From Anopheles merus (Eukaryota; Arthropoda; Insecta; Diptera; Culicidae): a stretch of 64,000 nucleotides of DNA. This document shows, one piece after another, positions 45,899 through 57,300 of this stretch. The DNA is taken from positions 32,443,158-32,507,157 of the forward strand of contig NC_054084.1 in NCBI RefSeq assembly GCF_017562075.2. Reading direction: 5' to 3'. The position numbers were made by a program, and so were the translations under genes. Each line of letters begins with the position of its first letter. The first letter of the stretch is position 1. The notes below the pieces were generated by a model, which saw only the letters and a program-made list of their open reading frames with translations, was not told where the DNA came from and made no database searches.

Positions 45899-47343
45899 GC
45901 CTACACGCAGTGTGTATATCGGCGGGGATTTTTGCCTCCGTTTCCTGGACTGCAAAGTGCAGGGCAAGAGACAGAGAGAGAGAGAGGGCGAGAGCGGATA
46001 GATTGCAAATGTAAATTGAATAGAGGTGTATGTGTCTATCAACATTAGCTAAAAGCATTGTGCTGATGGACGTACACGTACACGCGGATAAGAACGGAAG
46101 CACCCGGTAATGGTACGTCTGTGTGAGTGTGTTTGGTTGTTTGCCAGCTACCGGTTTTACGTACGAAGCGACATTTATGTCCCTACACGTCACCAGAAAG
46201 TCGGTAGGACCAGCAACGAAAGGTGCGAACCTCCGAGAACCCGCTCCTGGATACAGTGTGACAGAGTGTGGCACACACCAACCGATCAAGATTAACTGCT
46301 GCCGGACCCAGAGGGGCTCCGTGCACTAACGGAACACCGGTCGGACGCGTACAAAGCGTCGGACGTTTAAACATACAAACAAACGGGCATCTCATCACCC
46401 CTCCCCCCAAACTGCAACCAGCGACGGAAGCTGGTACCAATCTATCATCTTTCATTTAAATTTTTAACGACCCGCGACCGAACTCCCGAGAAATTGATCG
46501 GGCACGCGATCGGTTTGGCGAGATAGGTACTCGAGCAAACTCCCACAAAACCTTCACCTTCCCAGTAAACAGCTCTGGAGTGACACTCCAGGTTGGTGTT
46601 GGTGCGCTTCTGATCTCGTTTGGTTGATCGGCGGCCAATTGTTGGAATGTTCCCCGCTCGGCAGAAACGTCAACCATCATTAGGATCTCGTTGTTGTTGT
46701 TGTTGCTGTTGAATGTTGTCTTGTGGGAGGAGTTGGGGAGAGTTTGACGAAAGCCAAGCATCGATCTTCACCATCAGCAGCCAATTCAGTAGCCCATTGT
46801 TATGCAAAGTAGCGTAGGCCTCCCTCCGGTTAAGAACTCGTCCCGAAACGCACCCCGAAAAAAAGAGCCCCCTGTCTCCCCTCGGGTGGACATTACAGTC
46901 CCTTCGGGGCCCCCTGTTTTGTGTGTGCGTTTTTGTTTGAAAGTAGCAGTGAGCAGCCCGCTCCCGAACACGCGCACCTTATCTACCGTGCCCAATCGTC
47001 TCGTACTCGTTGCGGGCTGCTCCACGGAAGAAACCCCCGCAAAGCAAAAGGAAACCGATATAACGGGAAATAGTACGGGAAGTGACAAACAAAGCGTGCC
47101 CATTTTCCCGAACGAGGGATGAAATGAGGGCCGAGGCAGGAGGCAGCATTTCACGGCAGGAAAGTACGGCATTAAACATATACATAGATCGAAAGCATCG
47201 TCGTTGATGATGACGACGACGAAGAGGACTACGATTCCCGGTCGTCAATCGATGCTGGATCGATTGCCATTGTTACGCGCTTTTCCCCCTTCGGTGCGAG
47301 TGGTATGCTGCCCTTGCTCATTCAGCAGCATCAAAGCACATCG

Positions 47344-47344
<1 letters not shown>
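45899..47344. other. Ordinary non-coding sequence
   Basis: A short GA tract lies at 45974-45987 and a GTT repeat near 46691. The 106-codon plus-strand frame at 46802-47122 is Pro/Ser-rich and protein-like, but a minus-strand frame of similar length covers it. Neither is recognised. Confidence 0.5.

Positions 47345-47420
<76 letters not shown>
47345..47420. repeat. (TG)38 microsatellite
   Basis: An uninterrupted 76-bp TG tract, the longest dinucleotide array in the window. Confidence 0.98.
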
Positions 47421-47423
<3 letters not shown>

Positions 47424-48199
47424 AAAATGACAATCACTTCGTGTCGGTTTGCTCCCTTTGCTCCCGGAAGTCGTGGTGTAACAGGAGCAGGTTCTCGGGC
47501 TTTCACCGTCCCTAAATTAGCACCTTCGTTTCGAAATGTCGTCTCTTGGAGCGATGCTTTTTCCTCATTACAAACAAATCACGGTGTGCGAAAGCGGCTG
47601 ACGAAAACCTCTCCCCTTGGTCCCACCGTTTGCCATTAGAGACGAATAATCGAACCTTCTTTTCTTTCTTCCGATGCAGAGCTGGTGCAGGGGGAACACA
47701 AGGAGACAACAGTGTGCTGAAGGTTGTTCGTGTGTGTGTGCATTGATGATTGAAAGAACATCCGGAAAATGGCACTTCTTGGGTAGGGCGACGTGCGCCA
47801 ATTTTTCTTTCTTTTTTTTTGCGCCGTAAAGACCGTGCAGGATATAAAGAAGAAAAAAAAGTAAGCCGAAATCAAAACTGTACAAATTGTGGTACAGTGT
47901 GTGACAAAAAAGTTTACCTGTCAAAAAAGCCAACAATTTACGGTTTCATAACTCATGAAGTAGAGCTTTGGTATCGCATGTAAGGATGTTTAAGAGCAAG
48001 GATGTCTAGCGCAATGTTTGCGAATGAGTTTCAAGGAAGCCAGTTCCAAAGTACAGTACCGGCAGAGATGCGACTAATTTACTAAAACTGGACAACATAT
48101 GGTCAATTATTTTCTTTAAATTTCAGTACATAGTTGCAAAATTTCTGAGTAATTGGTTGTTTTGGCCAATACTTTTATCCGTTTTTAAGTTACTTGTAA
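47421..48199. other. Non-coding sequence with one strong acceptor
   Basis: CTTCTTTTCTTTCTTCCGATGCAG ends at 47679, a near-ideal acceptor. Both open frames after it are short (about 22 and 14 codons to a stop). No donor follows convincingly. If transcribed it could be a terminal exon; otherwise nothing is seen. Confidence 0.3.
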
Positions 48200-48500
48200 C
48201 TACTTTATTATAGCTTGATATAGTTAACTAGCTACTTTACTGAATAAATTTCTCCTTTGATTTCGTTCAATGATTTCGATTGAATGATTTCAATAATCAG
48301 ATGCACAGATGCAAATACCAGTTATTGATTACTAGTTACTGTTACCATTAATGAAATGTAACCTGAAAGTAAATAGTAATCTTTCGTTACTAGTTGTATC
48401 TTCTTCTTTAAATACTGACTGACTACTGATACTTCTTCTTAAATAACTGACAAATGTAGGATTGTAATAACTGATAATTACCGTACATAAAAAGTATGTC
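48200..48500. repeat. Degenerate GTTACT/AATGATT word repeat
   Basis: Words TTACTAGTTACTGTTACC, GTTACTAGTTG, AATGATTTCGATTG and ACTGACTACTGATACTTC recur at close spacing in AT-rich DNA. The block looks cryptically simple and decayed, with no terminal repeats. Confidence 0.4.
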
Positions 48501-48539
48501 AGTGTTTACCATACGAATTTTGATAAAGCAACGTATGTA

Positions 48540-48917
48540 CAGGTGTCCCCCGAAATACGAATGTATTTGGGACCTAAACAATGTCCCAAAGCAAGGCGTA
48601 AGTCGAAATAGTTGTATGTCAAATTTCTATGAATGTAACGTTTATGCCCGAGGTTGAAGAATCGAAATCTTTGATATCGTGTCTTTTTTTATTTAAAACA
48701 ATGTTCGATAATGTATTAATTTTACTTCAAAAGTCGTTTACACGATTTAATCTTTTTTGTAGCTGGGTAATCTTTATAAATGTGAATGTAACGTTTATCA
48801 GTAAGAAATTAAAAAAAATATATTTATTCTCAATGACAACTTTCATCTGTCAAAGTCAAAATCGCCGTTTCTGCGAATCGTCGTGACTCTAGGGAGTCGT
48901 AACTCGGGAAACGCCTG
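48540..48917. mobile_element. Tc1/pogo-like MITE, 378 bp
   Basis: The left end CAGGTGTCCCCCGAAATACG and the reverse complement of the right end, CAGGCGTTTCCCGAGTTACG, agree at 15 of 20 bases. TA dinucleotides flank both ends (48538-48539, 48918-48919). Subterminal AAGGCGTAAGTCGAAATAG is typical of pogo/Tigger-type MITEs. The interior is AT-rich and contains no transposase frame. A related single end occurs at 20971. Confidence 0.7.
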
Positions 48918-48919
48918 TA

Positions 48920-49298
48920 CTAGATAATTGCAAAAATACAAAAATAAATTAAGTAAAAATAATCCCTCCCCTACATCAACGCCCTATTTTTACGGCACGC
49001 ACTGTACCGAGATAGGTAATTTCCGCGTGGAGGCGCCGATCGAAATCGGAACGCAAAAAACATGAAAGAATTCAACGGTTACAAATTTTTTACGCTCAGC
49101 CAAACAACAGCAGAGCAAAAACACAAAAAAACAGCCAAAAATTTCTACAAGATGCACCAATCTAAGACGACAGCGAACAGCGAACAACAACAGCAAAGAC
49201 GTTCTTTTATTATGTCTCTTCCGTTTTACTGATGATTTCTATCTGGGATTGCCACCCTCCCCCCCCGCACCGCGCAATTTTCCCATTTTTCTGCACAG
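48920..49298. other. AT-rich to C-rich non-coding sequence
   Basis: No recognised element. It ends in a very strong acceptor-like sequence (TTTTCCCATTTTTCTGCACAG). Confidence 0.45.
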
Positions 49299-49341
49299 AG
49301 AGCAAACGGTGGAAGCAAACGGTTGCATTGTTCTCGGCAAC
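49299..49341 (+). CDS. Candidate 43-nt microexon (unrecognised)
   Basis: An excellent acceptor ends at 49298 and a consensus donor GTAAGC starts at 49342. The open frame between them reads EQTVEANGCIVLGN. Both splice sites are good and the length is small but acceptable. No family is recognised and no neighbouring exon can be joined with confidence. Confidence 0.25.
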
Positions 49342-49384
49342 GTAAGCAGGGGGCGGGGGGAGAAATCAACGAGCAAAAGGACGA

Positions 49385-49605
49385 CTACCATCGATCCCCC
49401 GACCCGCTCCACATCTGTGCCCTTTTCCCCGCTCCATTGAACACATTGTTTCCGGGTCCGGGAGCGGGAGGTTCCATTGTACCTGTACCATTGCCGTTTC
49501 GTGTTGCTTCCGAAGAGAGGAGCGATTTCAATTGATTCTTAGCATTTTCGTCAGGACTATTATTGTCGAGCGGTATGCTTTCTTCTTCGCTTTCCTTCTT
49601 ATAAG
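49385..49605 (-). CDS. Candidate exon, minus strand (unrecognised)
   Basis: The minus-strand frame reads KKESEEESIPLDNNSPDENA, KNQLKSLLSSEATRNGNGTG and then MEPPAPGPGNNVFNGAGKRA before a stop. It has the acidic, Ser/Asn/Gly/Pro-rich balance of a disordered cytoplasmic protein region and is clearly more protein-like than the opposing frames. A CAG|GTACAA donor follows the NGNGT codons. The acceptor (GACTTATAAG at about 49600) is weak. It lies on the strand opposite the flanking plus-strand candidates, so at most one set is likely to be real. Confidence 0.28.
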
Positions 49606-49689
49606 TCAACCAGCAGTTTGTCAAAATATCGTATCGTTTGCATGGAAGAGAGAGAGAGAGAGCTCTACTGGTGTGTGTTGTACTAGTTT

Positions 49690-49926
49690 CAGTTCCTTCC
49701 GGGTGCTACGGTTTTTTCTTTTGTCGGCAATCTCGAGGGGATTGGAATGCCCTAAAAGGACAGGCTCACGCAGCGCACACGACGAGACACGAGATGCTTC
49801 TGCCTGTTTTACCGACCCTCCACGTCCATTCCGGCCTAAGGGCACACAAATAAATCCAGACCAATTACTCGCCCAGTCAAACACGGAACGCATGGTGCGG
49901 GACGGGGTGGAAAGAACTTGCAGCAG
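49690..49926 (+). CDS. Candidate exon ending in a consensus donor (unrecognised)
   Basis: A plus-strand frame reads ASACFTDPPRPFRPKGTQIN, PDQLLAQSNTERMVRDGVER and TCSR. It stays open to a consensus donor CAG|GTGAGG (GT at 49927), whose TGA would otherwise end it. The 5' limit is unresolved; acceptor-like TTTCAG occurs near 49691. Hydrophilic protein-like composition and the donor are the evidence. No family is recognised. Confidence 0.25.
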
Positions 49927-50121
49927 GTGAGGCGGAATGGAAACAAGCCGCGCAAGAGGAGAGAAAGATTTTCGATTTCCTATTTTTTGTTTCCGCATTT
50001 CTCGACGACTGTCCCCTGCTCGGTGTCTCTCATTTGTCCCAAATAAGGCTGCCACGGACGGAAAAGCAAAACTGCCCAGGAAAACTCGGGAAAATTGATA
50101 CTTTTTGCCTTTTACGATACA

Positions 50122-50123
<2 letters not shown>

Positions 50124-50170
<47 letters not shown>
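50124..50170. repeat. (CA)23 microsatellite
   Basis: An uninterrupted CA tract of about 47 bp. Confidence 0.97.
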
Positions 50171-50173
<3 letters not shown>

Positions 50174-53100
50174 CCGGAGTTTTCTTCACCATTTGCTTTC
50201 ACCACCCCCGGGGGGTGGGTGGTCACATTCCCCAGCCCTCCCTGGCCATCCGGTGGCCGGGCAAGGACAGATCGATGGAAAATTAATTATCAGACGAAAA
50301 TCGTTGTTGCCTGCACGGCACCTGTGCGTGTGTGTGTGTGTCTTGGCGAAGCTGGAAACGTGGGGAGGAACGTCCATCGATCGATCCTTCCACTCCTGTC
50401 CCTGCTTCTTCAAGAAAGGACAATTTGGGTTATGCAAGTCAGGACCATCGGCTCCGCTGCGTTCCAAATGATTTTGGGGGGAAGCATTTTGTTGTTTTTG
50501 CTTCCGTTCTCTCCTCCAAATACCTCCCGGCTGGCTCGTAGGCACGTAGCGAAAGGCAATAATAATGACGACATTTAAGCCTGAAGTCTATTTCTCATCA
50601 CCTTGCGTTGCGTTGGCTTTGGTGGAAGGTTGAAGTTTCGGTACCTTTCGGTTTTCCATTTTCCCAGAAATTTAATGTCATGGAACGAAATTAAAGTTCC
50701 AGGACGATTGAGGAAGGCATTTTTGGGACAGTAGATTATTGATTCTTGGTACCAATTTCCAATTGGTTTGGGACTGGGTTGGGCTAAAAAAATGTCTTCA
50801 AACTGCAAAACGAGCTGCTTTTGTCACTAGAATTGCCTAAATTTAGGATAAAATACGACATTTACTACATTGAGCGCCTTAAAGTATGCAACTCACGTAG
50901 CAAAACGCCTAAAGTTATGCTTGGTACATTACGATGTACACTTTTTAAACCATTCTAGCAACTTTTTAAAGAAAACTTACTTCCCAAGCTACCAATTTCA
51001 ACATTGGAAAGACTGAATTCCTTAAATCCCCATTTCTTGCTACATCATTTCCTTTGGTATTGGAAGTGACTTGCTGCTTTTGGGTTATTTTTATCGGGTT
51101 TTATTGCATTTCCTGCTGCTCCCCGCTTAGACCATCATCATCCCCCCCTCCTCTCGGACGACCACAACTGCGCCAGCACGACATAAACAGTCGGCAGCAG
51201 TAGCGCCTTGGAACGGTTCCAGCAGCGGTAAAGCGCATTGGCCGCTGCGACAAAACGCTCTAGCAGCAGCACGGTTTACACCATCTTTGCCGACCCCATA
51301 GCGTGTGTGTGTGTGTGTGTGCTGTGTCCCCATGACCGTAGCTACTATTTAATTATTTGTTTAATGTTTATTTTATACGATCAACGACCACCACACCAGC
51401 CGGGCCAAACGGGCACGGTGGTACCAGATGTGTGCCATAATAATTTCACTTCAACCCATTCATTTGTTTGCGCCGTATGCGCCCTGGGGCCTCCGGTGGA
51501 TGGGATGGGTGGTTTTTTCCCCTGTGTTAGTGTGTGTGTGTGTATGCTTTTCCTCTCTTGTTGTTGGGCGCACACACCAGCGGATGTCGCGGTCGGTGTA
51601 AAATGAGAAATTTGTTCCATTTAACTCGCCGCGTTCCTCATCGCTTCTTTTTTTGCTGCGCTGTGCCCCCGCCGCGCTTGTCGCATTTGTTCTTCCTAAT
51701 TAAAGTGAGCAGCATCCCGTATACCTTCCCCCCTCCCCCTCCCCGAACTCAGAAGGGTGTGAAAAAACAAGGAAAGTGATTAAAAATACATCTTCCCGTC
51801 TCGAAACACGGCACATACACACACACATTATTATCGTATTACGCACGTAACGAGGGTGAGGATCATGTGCGACGACTTTTTTTGTTTTTGGTTTTTTCGG
51901 CTACATTTCAACATGTGTTACACAGCGTTAGTCATGTTGAAGTTGAAGAGAGAATAGGGAAAATACCCATTGGAAAACCAATTCGACTGTTGTGCTGGTT
52001 TTTCCGCAGTCGTCCGTCGTAAACGTGTGAAAACTCGCGACGCGCAGAACTTTTGCCTGTACGCGAGTACAAACAGACAGCAAGTTCTTCCTGTGTGTGT
52101 GTGTGTGCGTGCGGGGGCTGTGCTTTGAAATTCGTTTTCTATTGCTTCCCCGCACAGGAGAAAGTAATAAAAATTGTACCAAATAACCCTTCAAAGCACG
52201 GTTTCCACGCGAGCACACGGATCCCGCAGTGAGCAAACGCTTGCAGGCTAAGAAGTTACAACCGGCAAAAGCTCACGCAAGCAGGTAACGTGTATCAACG
52301 GTATCGATCGGTGTTGTTTGTGTGCTCCCCATACACCTCTTTCCAGTGCCCCTCCTACCCCGCCCCATCGCCGTCATCATCATCACCATAAAAGCGTGAA
52401 GTGAAAACGTCATAAAGTCAGTTACAAATGTGTTTTGCTCGCTGGCATTCGTTCTTTTTCCCCTTTTCCTACCTGGGGCCACAGGTAAACCTCTCAAACG
52501 CCCTCCCATTAGTGGCTAGAACGAGACGGGATGGTACAAGAAGAAAAAAAAATGCTCCACCACCTTTAGGTTCAGCTTCGTGTTGGCAGTTTCTAGCTTC
52601 CAGCACGTTTCGCACCTCTCCATGTCAGTATGCATTGGTCGCAAAACACATCGGGTCGTAAAATTGAAAAATAATGCCAAATATTCACCCTTAAAAGGTG
52701 CTGAAATAAACCCTTCCCATCCACTTGCCTTCGCTACCCGAGATGGTGCTGCTGCAAGACGCCTAGAAGCGATGGGAGACAGGCGGACAGGCGCAAATGG
52801 GTCGGGATTAGCCCAAATTTGTACATTGTCGTCCGCGAACGTAGCAAAAAAAAAACACGAAAGTGTAAACTTTCATGTAACACTGTAAACTGCAGCGAAG
52901 TTACAAGCTAGTTGCTTCCCTTTTTTTCGCTTCTGGCAACAAACACACCCTCACACGAGGTCTTGCGGAGTTCATGTGAATAGAAGTCACTCTCGCAGTG
53001 CACCAAAACAAGTGAAGTTACCTTTCGAGAAAGGGTTGCAGTGTGTGACAGCGAAAAAAAAGAAGTCAACCCTCAAACTAGACGCGACGCGGATGATACA

Positions 53101-53555
53101 TTTTACACCGGCAGAGAGTGTTGGGTCGTCGCAGTTTGCAGGAAAATCGGTAGAGGTTCAGCAAAAAAAAAACAAAAATGGGACGACATAGGCTGCTTTT
53201 TGCACCTTCAGCAAGGTTTTGTAAACACCCACACACCCCCATGTAGTCTTCTTTTTGTTCTCTGTCTCTTTGGATGCACACACACACACACATACCTTCC
53301 ACATGTGTGTGTCCTCAGATAGACAGACGGAAGTTAGGTCCTCACACTCCCCAGGCTTCTGTCTCCTGTCCGGGCAGAAGAATAAGGTTCGCGCGCGCGT
53401 GTGTGTACCTTGTTTGGCACACCAGACATTGTAAACGATGAGTGACGCGTCACCAGCGTGCGTGTGTGTGTAGTAAAAGGACAAGAGATGTTGGAAAATA
53501 GCGCTGGGTGTTGTAAAGAGAAGAAAATGTGACTAAAACGGGCGACTCTTGAACG
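50171..53555. other. Ordinary non-coding sequence
   Basis: 50580-51100 is AT-rich without a recognised element. Short GT tracts lie at 51301-51320 and 52094-52108 and a CA tract at 53277-53292. Frames up to 157 codons translate microsatellites or overlap on both strands. No gene or element was seen. Confidence 0.5.
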
Positions 53556-54311
53556 TTGGACGAACATCCCTTACAGACGAACAGACCGCGAAGGAAGCAG
53601 CAAAACGCGCACAAAAAAAAGTACATTAAGAGGAAAGAGGGTGTAACAAACCCCTTCCACCCACCTCCCCCAGAAGGGAAGGAGGGGAAAATGCAACGAC
53701 GTGTGAAGAGCGCATACAAGTGCATAACCCAAGCCTCTTTCTACCAATCCTCTTCCACCCGCTTCTTTGCGCTAGAATTACAATCCTCATGCGAGACACT
53801 TTTTGCTTCGCCTCCCAGCAAGCCACCATGTGTGTGCACACCCGGTCTTATTCTTGCTGGGGGTTTTCCACTCCAATTCCCCCCCGCTGCGTATGTGTGT
53901 CCGTGTGTCCACCTCTTCTCCAACACATCCTTTTCAACATTTTGTGCCGTGTACTTACTTTTCCGGTGGTCGGCAGTATTTTTTTTTTGTCGTCAGTGTG
54001 CGTCTGTATGCTTTACAGAGGAAAAGAGAGAAAAAAAAGAAACGTCCCAGTCGCCCAGTGCCATTTTTCTAGTGTACTTTGGGTTGCCAGCCACCAGCCC
54101 CATCCTTTCATTGTCCTCTTTTCCCTTTTCTCCCCACACTAAAGGAAGAACTGCATTCAGCTACTGCACATGTGTGTGTGTTTTGTGTCTGTCGCACAGG
54201 GTTAGGAGAAGCAGCTCCACGCCACTAAGTGCAACGATGCATTTACTCACTACGGAGCGTGCAAAAATGTGTGCATTTTACAATGGGGAAAAGGGATTTA
54301 ACCCGCTATAA
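53556..54311 (+). other. Longest open frame in the window (251 codons), probably not a gene
   Basis: The frame has no ATG before codon 46. It is rich in Cys, Phe, Ser and Pro because the DNA is pyrimidine-rich and contains GTGTGT words, and it is overlapped by 140-codon and 89-codon plus-strand frames and by minus-strand frames. No signal peptide, membrane pattern or family motif stands out. I read it as a composition-driven open frame but record it because of its length. Confidence 0.4.
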
Positions 54312-57300
54312 GAATGGAAACTTTTTTCCACAAATCTGGACTCACAGTTGTTGTTTTTTCTCTGTCCAGCACGTGCTTATTACATTAGAATAGGATGGGT
54401 TAAAAGTATTCCGTACGCTTGCTGGAGCATGAAGAGTTCAGTTTAAGCTTTTACAGCAACTTTATAAAACTGTTTTGGGGTGCTTTTAATGGAAATATAG
54501 AATTTCTCTTTCTTTAGAATAGCATTTCTATTGAAATAGTACGATACTGGTGCAATTGAGACGATCCGGAAAGGATCAGCGCTCGTATTCAAATCAATTA
54601 GTACGCGTACTGCTGACATTGCGGTTCTGCGATCGAATCTCAAAATGAAACAACACAAAAATGGATTACTACGGCTTTTTCGTGTACGCATACAGGTCTA
54701 TTACATGGAATTAAGTAAGGCAAAAGCAGAATGAAACCTTCAGCAGACAAATTGATGGAATTTGTACTTTTCAAAGAGCAGAGTAGCAAAAGAGCTTAAC
54801 ATCTTCTAAATCTCCTTTATAAGACACTCTAGTGCGTCAATTCTTTTTTGACCCAAAGAAACGTTAAAAATAGCAATACAGTAGTAGTTTTTTACACCCA
54901 CTTACTACACCAACGCGTGCTTACCCTGCAAAAGCACACCAAACAACACACGTCATGGTGATCTCCACAGCACAAATTTCCGTACCAAATACTTCGTACC
55001 AACGTGTCCGACCTCAGACCTCAGAGGACGAAGAAGCTGCACCATAAACAGTTTTGCCAAGACAGTAAAATCCCGCATGGTGGTGTCTTTCTTCGCTGTA
55101 ATAGCAAATCAGAAGCCACACACGCATCCGCTGCCTCACTAACAGATTCAAACGGCTCGCTGAAAAGCTCAAAACAGCGTGTGACGACGGAGAGAGACGG
55201 CGCGCATAAAAAGCGTTCCCGCGCGCGCGCCTGTTGTAAAAAATGTGCTGGCGTGTGTGGCCACTCCAAATATGGAGCGTACCATCATCATGCCACCTAA
55301 GGCGTCGCATGTTTTTATCTTGCTTCCCTTCCCTTTCCTGCTCTTTGTCTGTCTTGCTCGCTCGATCGCGTGTAGGCGTTACAGCACAGAGGCACAGAGG
55401 CACAGCAACACTCTAGGCGTGTGTGGGTGCCCCTTTCTATTTTCCCCGTCCTATCTTGATCTATCGAGCTCGGCTCAACTGTGGGTGAGTTTTTCGCTGA
55501 AAAGAAGGCAGAAAAGAAGGCATCACACGCAAGAAACTAGACAACCGAGTGAAAGAAAGGGGGAACGAACGGGTTTAGGTGACAAGAATACGGTAATTGA
55601 AACAAGCGGGCTTTGATACGAGGGCTTGCCCCGCTTTCCTCCCAGCGCCTCAGAAATCAAGACCTACAGGAAGCCTCCACAGCACCCCATCTTCCACCTC
55701 TCCTCTTGCCCTGCATTTGATATTCATCCCGACTGGGCAGGCGGGTTTCTGCCGTGCGTTGCGTTGCAATACACTTTTCTTTTACATCTTCTTTTAGCTG
55801 GTGCCGATTTTGTTCTCCATTTCTATTCGCCAATCAGGCAGGGAAGAAGCTCCCACCACTCACCACCCAGCAGCACTCAAAACCTACCCCTCCCCCTTTC
55901 CCATACAGACATCAATCATTCCGATCAAGGGGCAGACAGGCAGGCAGCGACTGCTTGACAACGCAAACCAATGCACGCACGTGTGAAAGATTAGTGTGAC
56001 AAACGCATCGTCGTCCCATCTCTTTTGCTCTTTAGTTGCCTATCAGTATGTTTTTTCAGTGTGTACCTTTTTTTTGCTGTTTCTGTTGTTGTCACCATCC
56101 ATCTTCGGCATTATCGGCGTGTGTGTGTGTGTGTCAGGTGAGAGAAACCGAATTCGAAGGCACCCGTTTTCTCAGCTGTCAAGCTGTTCCGTTTGGCTGG
56201 CGTGAAGCAGTGGCAGCAAATGATGGCGCGTCAACCATGCACACACACACGTCGACCGTTTGACAGACAGCACTGTGACTGGGGGTTGTCACCCCTTTTT
56301 ACACCCCCCCCCCCCCCAATCCCACAATCCCTTTCACCCATGCAACAACCTACACTCCACGTGGTAACGAAAAAGGCCATGCGTCTCCATCGCGAGGTTG
56401 ACTCTTTTCTTTTTTTTGGTTGTTGCTTATTTGAGCAGCAGCCATGACAGAACCAACACGCGACGACACAGGCCGGGCAATGAATTTGTACCGGCAGGAG
56501 CGAGCGGGGGACATCATTTTAGGAGCGAAACAGCTTCAACCCGCGACACCTAACGACGACTATTAGCTCTCGCTTCACATTTTATCGTGCGCCAAACAGC
56601 AAGATGGAAAAGCGGCCAATCAACCGCGGACAGGCCCAAGTGTGTGACACTTTTCCCTGGGCATGCCGCACACGCCCAGATGCCCAGTGCAGCAGCGCCG
56701 TACACATCACACTCAAGCGAGCGGGTAGCAAACAAGCAATCACGAAACCAGCGCCAAAGAGCCAACGGCGTGTGGCTGCGCGCGGAGCACAAATATGCGC
56801 TGGGGCCCATAAGGGAGCATATTATTATGCCTTTTTCCTTATCCCTTTTCCCCCCACCCTCCCCTCCCCGAATGGTCGGTGCTGTTTTGGCTTTTAGAGC
56901 AATTTTGCACCACCACCACCATTCCCCCGGCAAACGCTAATGCTTGCGCCATTTGTATTGCGTGCGTATTAAACGCTGCTGGGCGTTCGCATCACCTCGC
57001 GTAGCAGTTTAGGGGGGGGGGGGGGGCAAATGGGACCAAGATTTCATTACGCGGGCGCATAAATCAAACGAATAGGGTTCTGCCGCGGGTGAATAGAAAA
57101 TACAAAAAAGCATGGCAGGGGAGGGAAAGAAGGCCGGAAAGATTGCCTAACTTTTCTACTCCTGTGGGAGATGCTTTTTTTTTCGTAGAAAAAAAGGAAG
57201 CTTTTTTATGATGATGGCAGGATGGAGTGAATGGAGCAGCAGCGTGAATTAACGACAGACGGGCGCTACGATCGATCCGGTCCGTGTTTTCCCAAGCGGC

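Noticed and set aside
49621..50226. 201-codon minus-strand frame
   Set aside because: Its N-terminal part translates the (CA)23 tract as Cys-Val repeats, and the rest overlaps plus-strand frames of equal quality.
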